A DNA stretch of 6,326 nucleotides, taken from the NCBI GenBank assembly GCA_030426705.1, contig JAUHXW010000179.1, forward strand, positions 1 to 6,326, in the 5' to 3' direction. Both the position numbers and the translations under genes were made by a program. The stretch is from Gammaproteobacteria bacterium (GTDB taxonomy: Bacteria > Pseudomonadota > Gammaproteobacteria > Xanthomonadales > Marinicellaceae). The stretch's first letter is position 1; each line of letters begins with the position of its first letter. The notes below the pieces were generated by a model. That model was not told the DNA's origin. It ran no database searches and worked only from the letters and a program-made list of their open reading frames with translations. Below, one piece after another: positions 6,110-6,326 of this stretch.

Positions 6110-6238
6110 CCCCATGGATCGCCGATAAAAACCAAAATCTTTAACTAATCGTCATCCTGAGTGAATTGAAACGGAACCGAAGGCTCTCATCACGCTGGTC
6201 TTATCTTAAAACTGACAGCAGCTGGCTGGTAGGAGATG

Positions 6239-6265
6239 CTTCGACTGCGCTCAGTGTACTTGGAT
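6239..6265 (+). repeat. dispersed repeat, copy downstream of the helicase gene
   Basis: CTTCGAC, then TGC, then GCTCAGTGTACTTGG matches 4098-4121. There the three bases TGC are replaced by AG, and the last 15 bases are identical (4107-4121 against 6249-6263). Both copies have the same orientation and flank the helicase gene. Confidence 0.75.
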
Positions 6266-6266
6266 C

Positions 6267-6283
6267 GCCGGCAGCTTGCCGGC
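6267..6283. repeat. GC-rich hairpin GCCGGCA/TGCCGGC
   Basis: A perfect seven-base-pair stem (6267-6273 with 6277-6283) closes a GCT loop. No T-run follows. It directly abuts the repeat copy ending at 6265 and may belong to the same repeat unit. Confidence 0.6.
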
Positions 6284-6326
6284 ATCAGGGTTGAGAATTT
6301 GCTAAAGCCAACGGCAGTCCAAAAAA

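Larger units (their letters stand above)
6110..6326. other. non-coding tail with dispersed-repeat sequence
   Basis: No gene is visible. GTCATCCTGAGTGAA (6151-6165), followed by CCGAAGG (6177-6183), looks like a diverged unit facing the plus-orientation CTTCGACTGCGCTCAG at 6239-6254. TGGATCGCCG occurs twice (6115-6124 and 6261-6270). No hairpin plus T-run terminator follows the helicase stop. Confidence 0.6.

Noticed and set aside
1..6326. tRNA, rRNA, CRISPR array, or phage or defence system
   Set aside because: No cloverleaf-like segment, no regularly spaced repeats with unique spacers, and no phage or defence protein domains were seen in any frame.

Overview
The window looks like chromosomal DNA of an AT-leaning gammaproteobacterium. 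ClpS has the same 106-residue length as the E. coli protein. ClpA keeps the E. coli spacing of motifs to within three residues. The DEAD-box helicase follows E. coli DeaD/CsdA from the Q motif to the C-terminal RNA-binding domain. Nothing allows a firm genus call. The repeat type and base composition made me think of Marinicella-like marine bacteria, but that is a weak guess.

Layout. On the minus strand, positions 1-2324 hold clpS and clpA as an overlapping pair (TAATG junction). ClpA runs off the left edge and lacks about its last 85-90 residues. Positions 2325-2780 are a divergent intergenic region. It contains the likely clpS promoter, a 160-bp palindromic MITE-like element with perfect 18-bp ends and a 5-bp target duplication, and an alkB promoter overlapped by a TetR-type palindrome. 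The alkane 1-monooxygenase gene alkB follows on the plus strand (2781-3869). Positions 3870-4330 are a repeat- and hairpin-rich spacer with no convincing gene, ending in a promoter for a DeaD-type helicase (4331-6109, plus strand). The last 217 bases are non-coding and carry another copy of the spacer repeat family plus a GC-rich hairpin.

How the genes work together. ClpS and ClpA form one functional unit: the adaptor delivers N-degron substrates to the unfoldase, which feeds ClpP (not in the window). AlkB is a membrane diiron enzyme for the first step of alkane oxidation. Its electron donors, rubredoxin and rubredoxin reductase, and the regulator implied by its operator must lie elsewhere. 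The helicase is a housekeeping or cold-response RNA remodelling enzyme with no evident link to alkB.

I see no new multi-gene system. The most interesting items are non-coding: the palindromic mobile element between the two divergent promoters, the operator on alkB, and the repeat clusters on both sides of the helicase gene.
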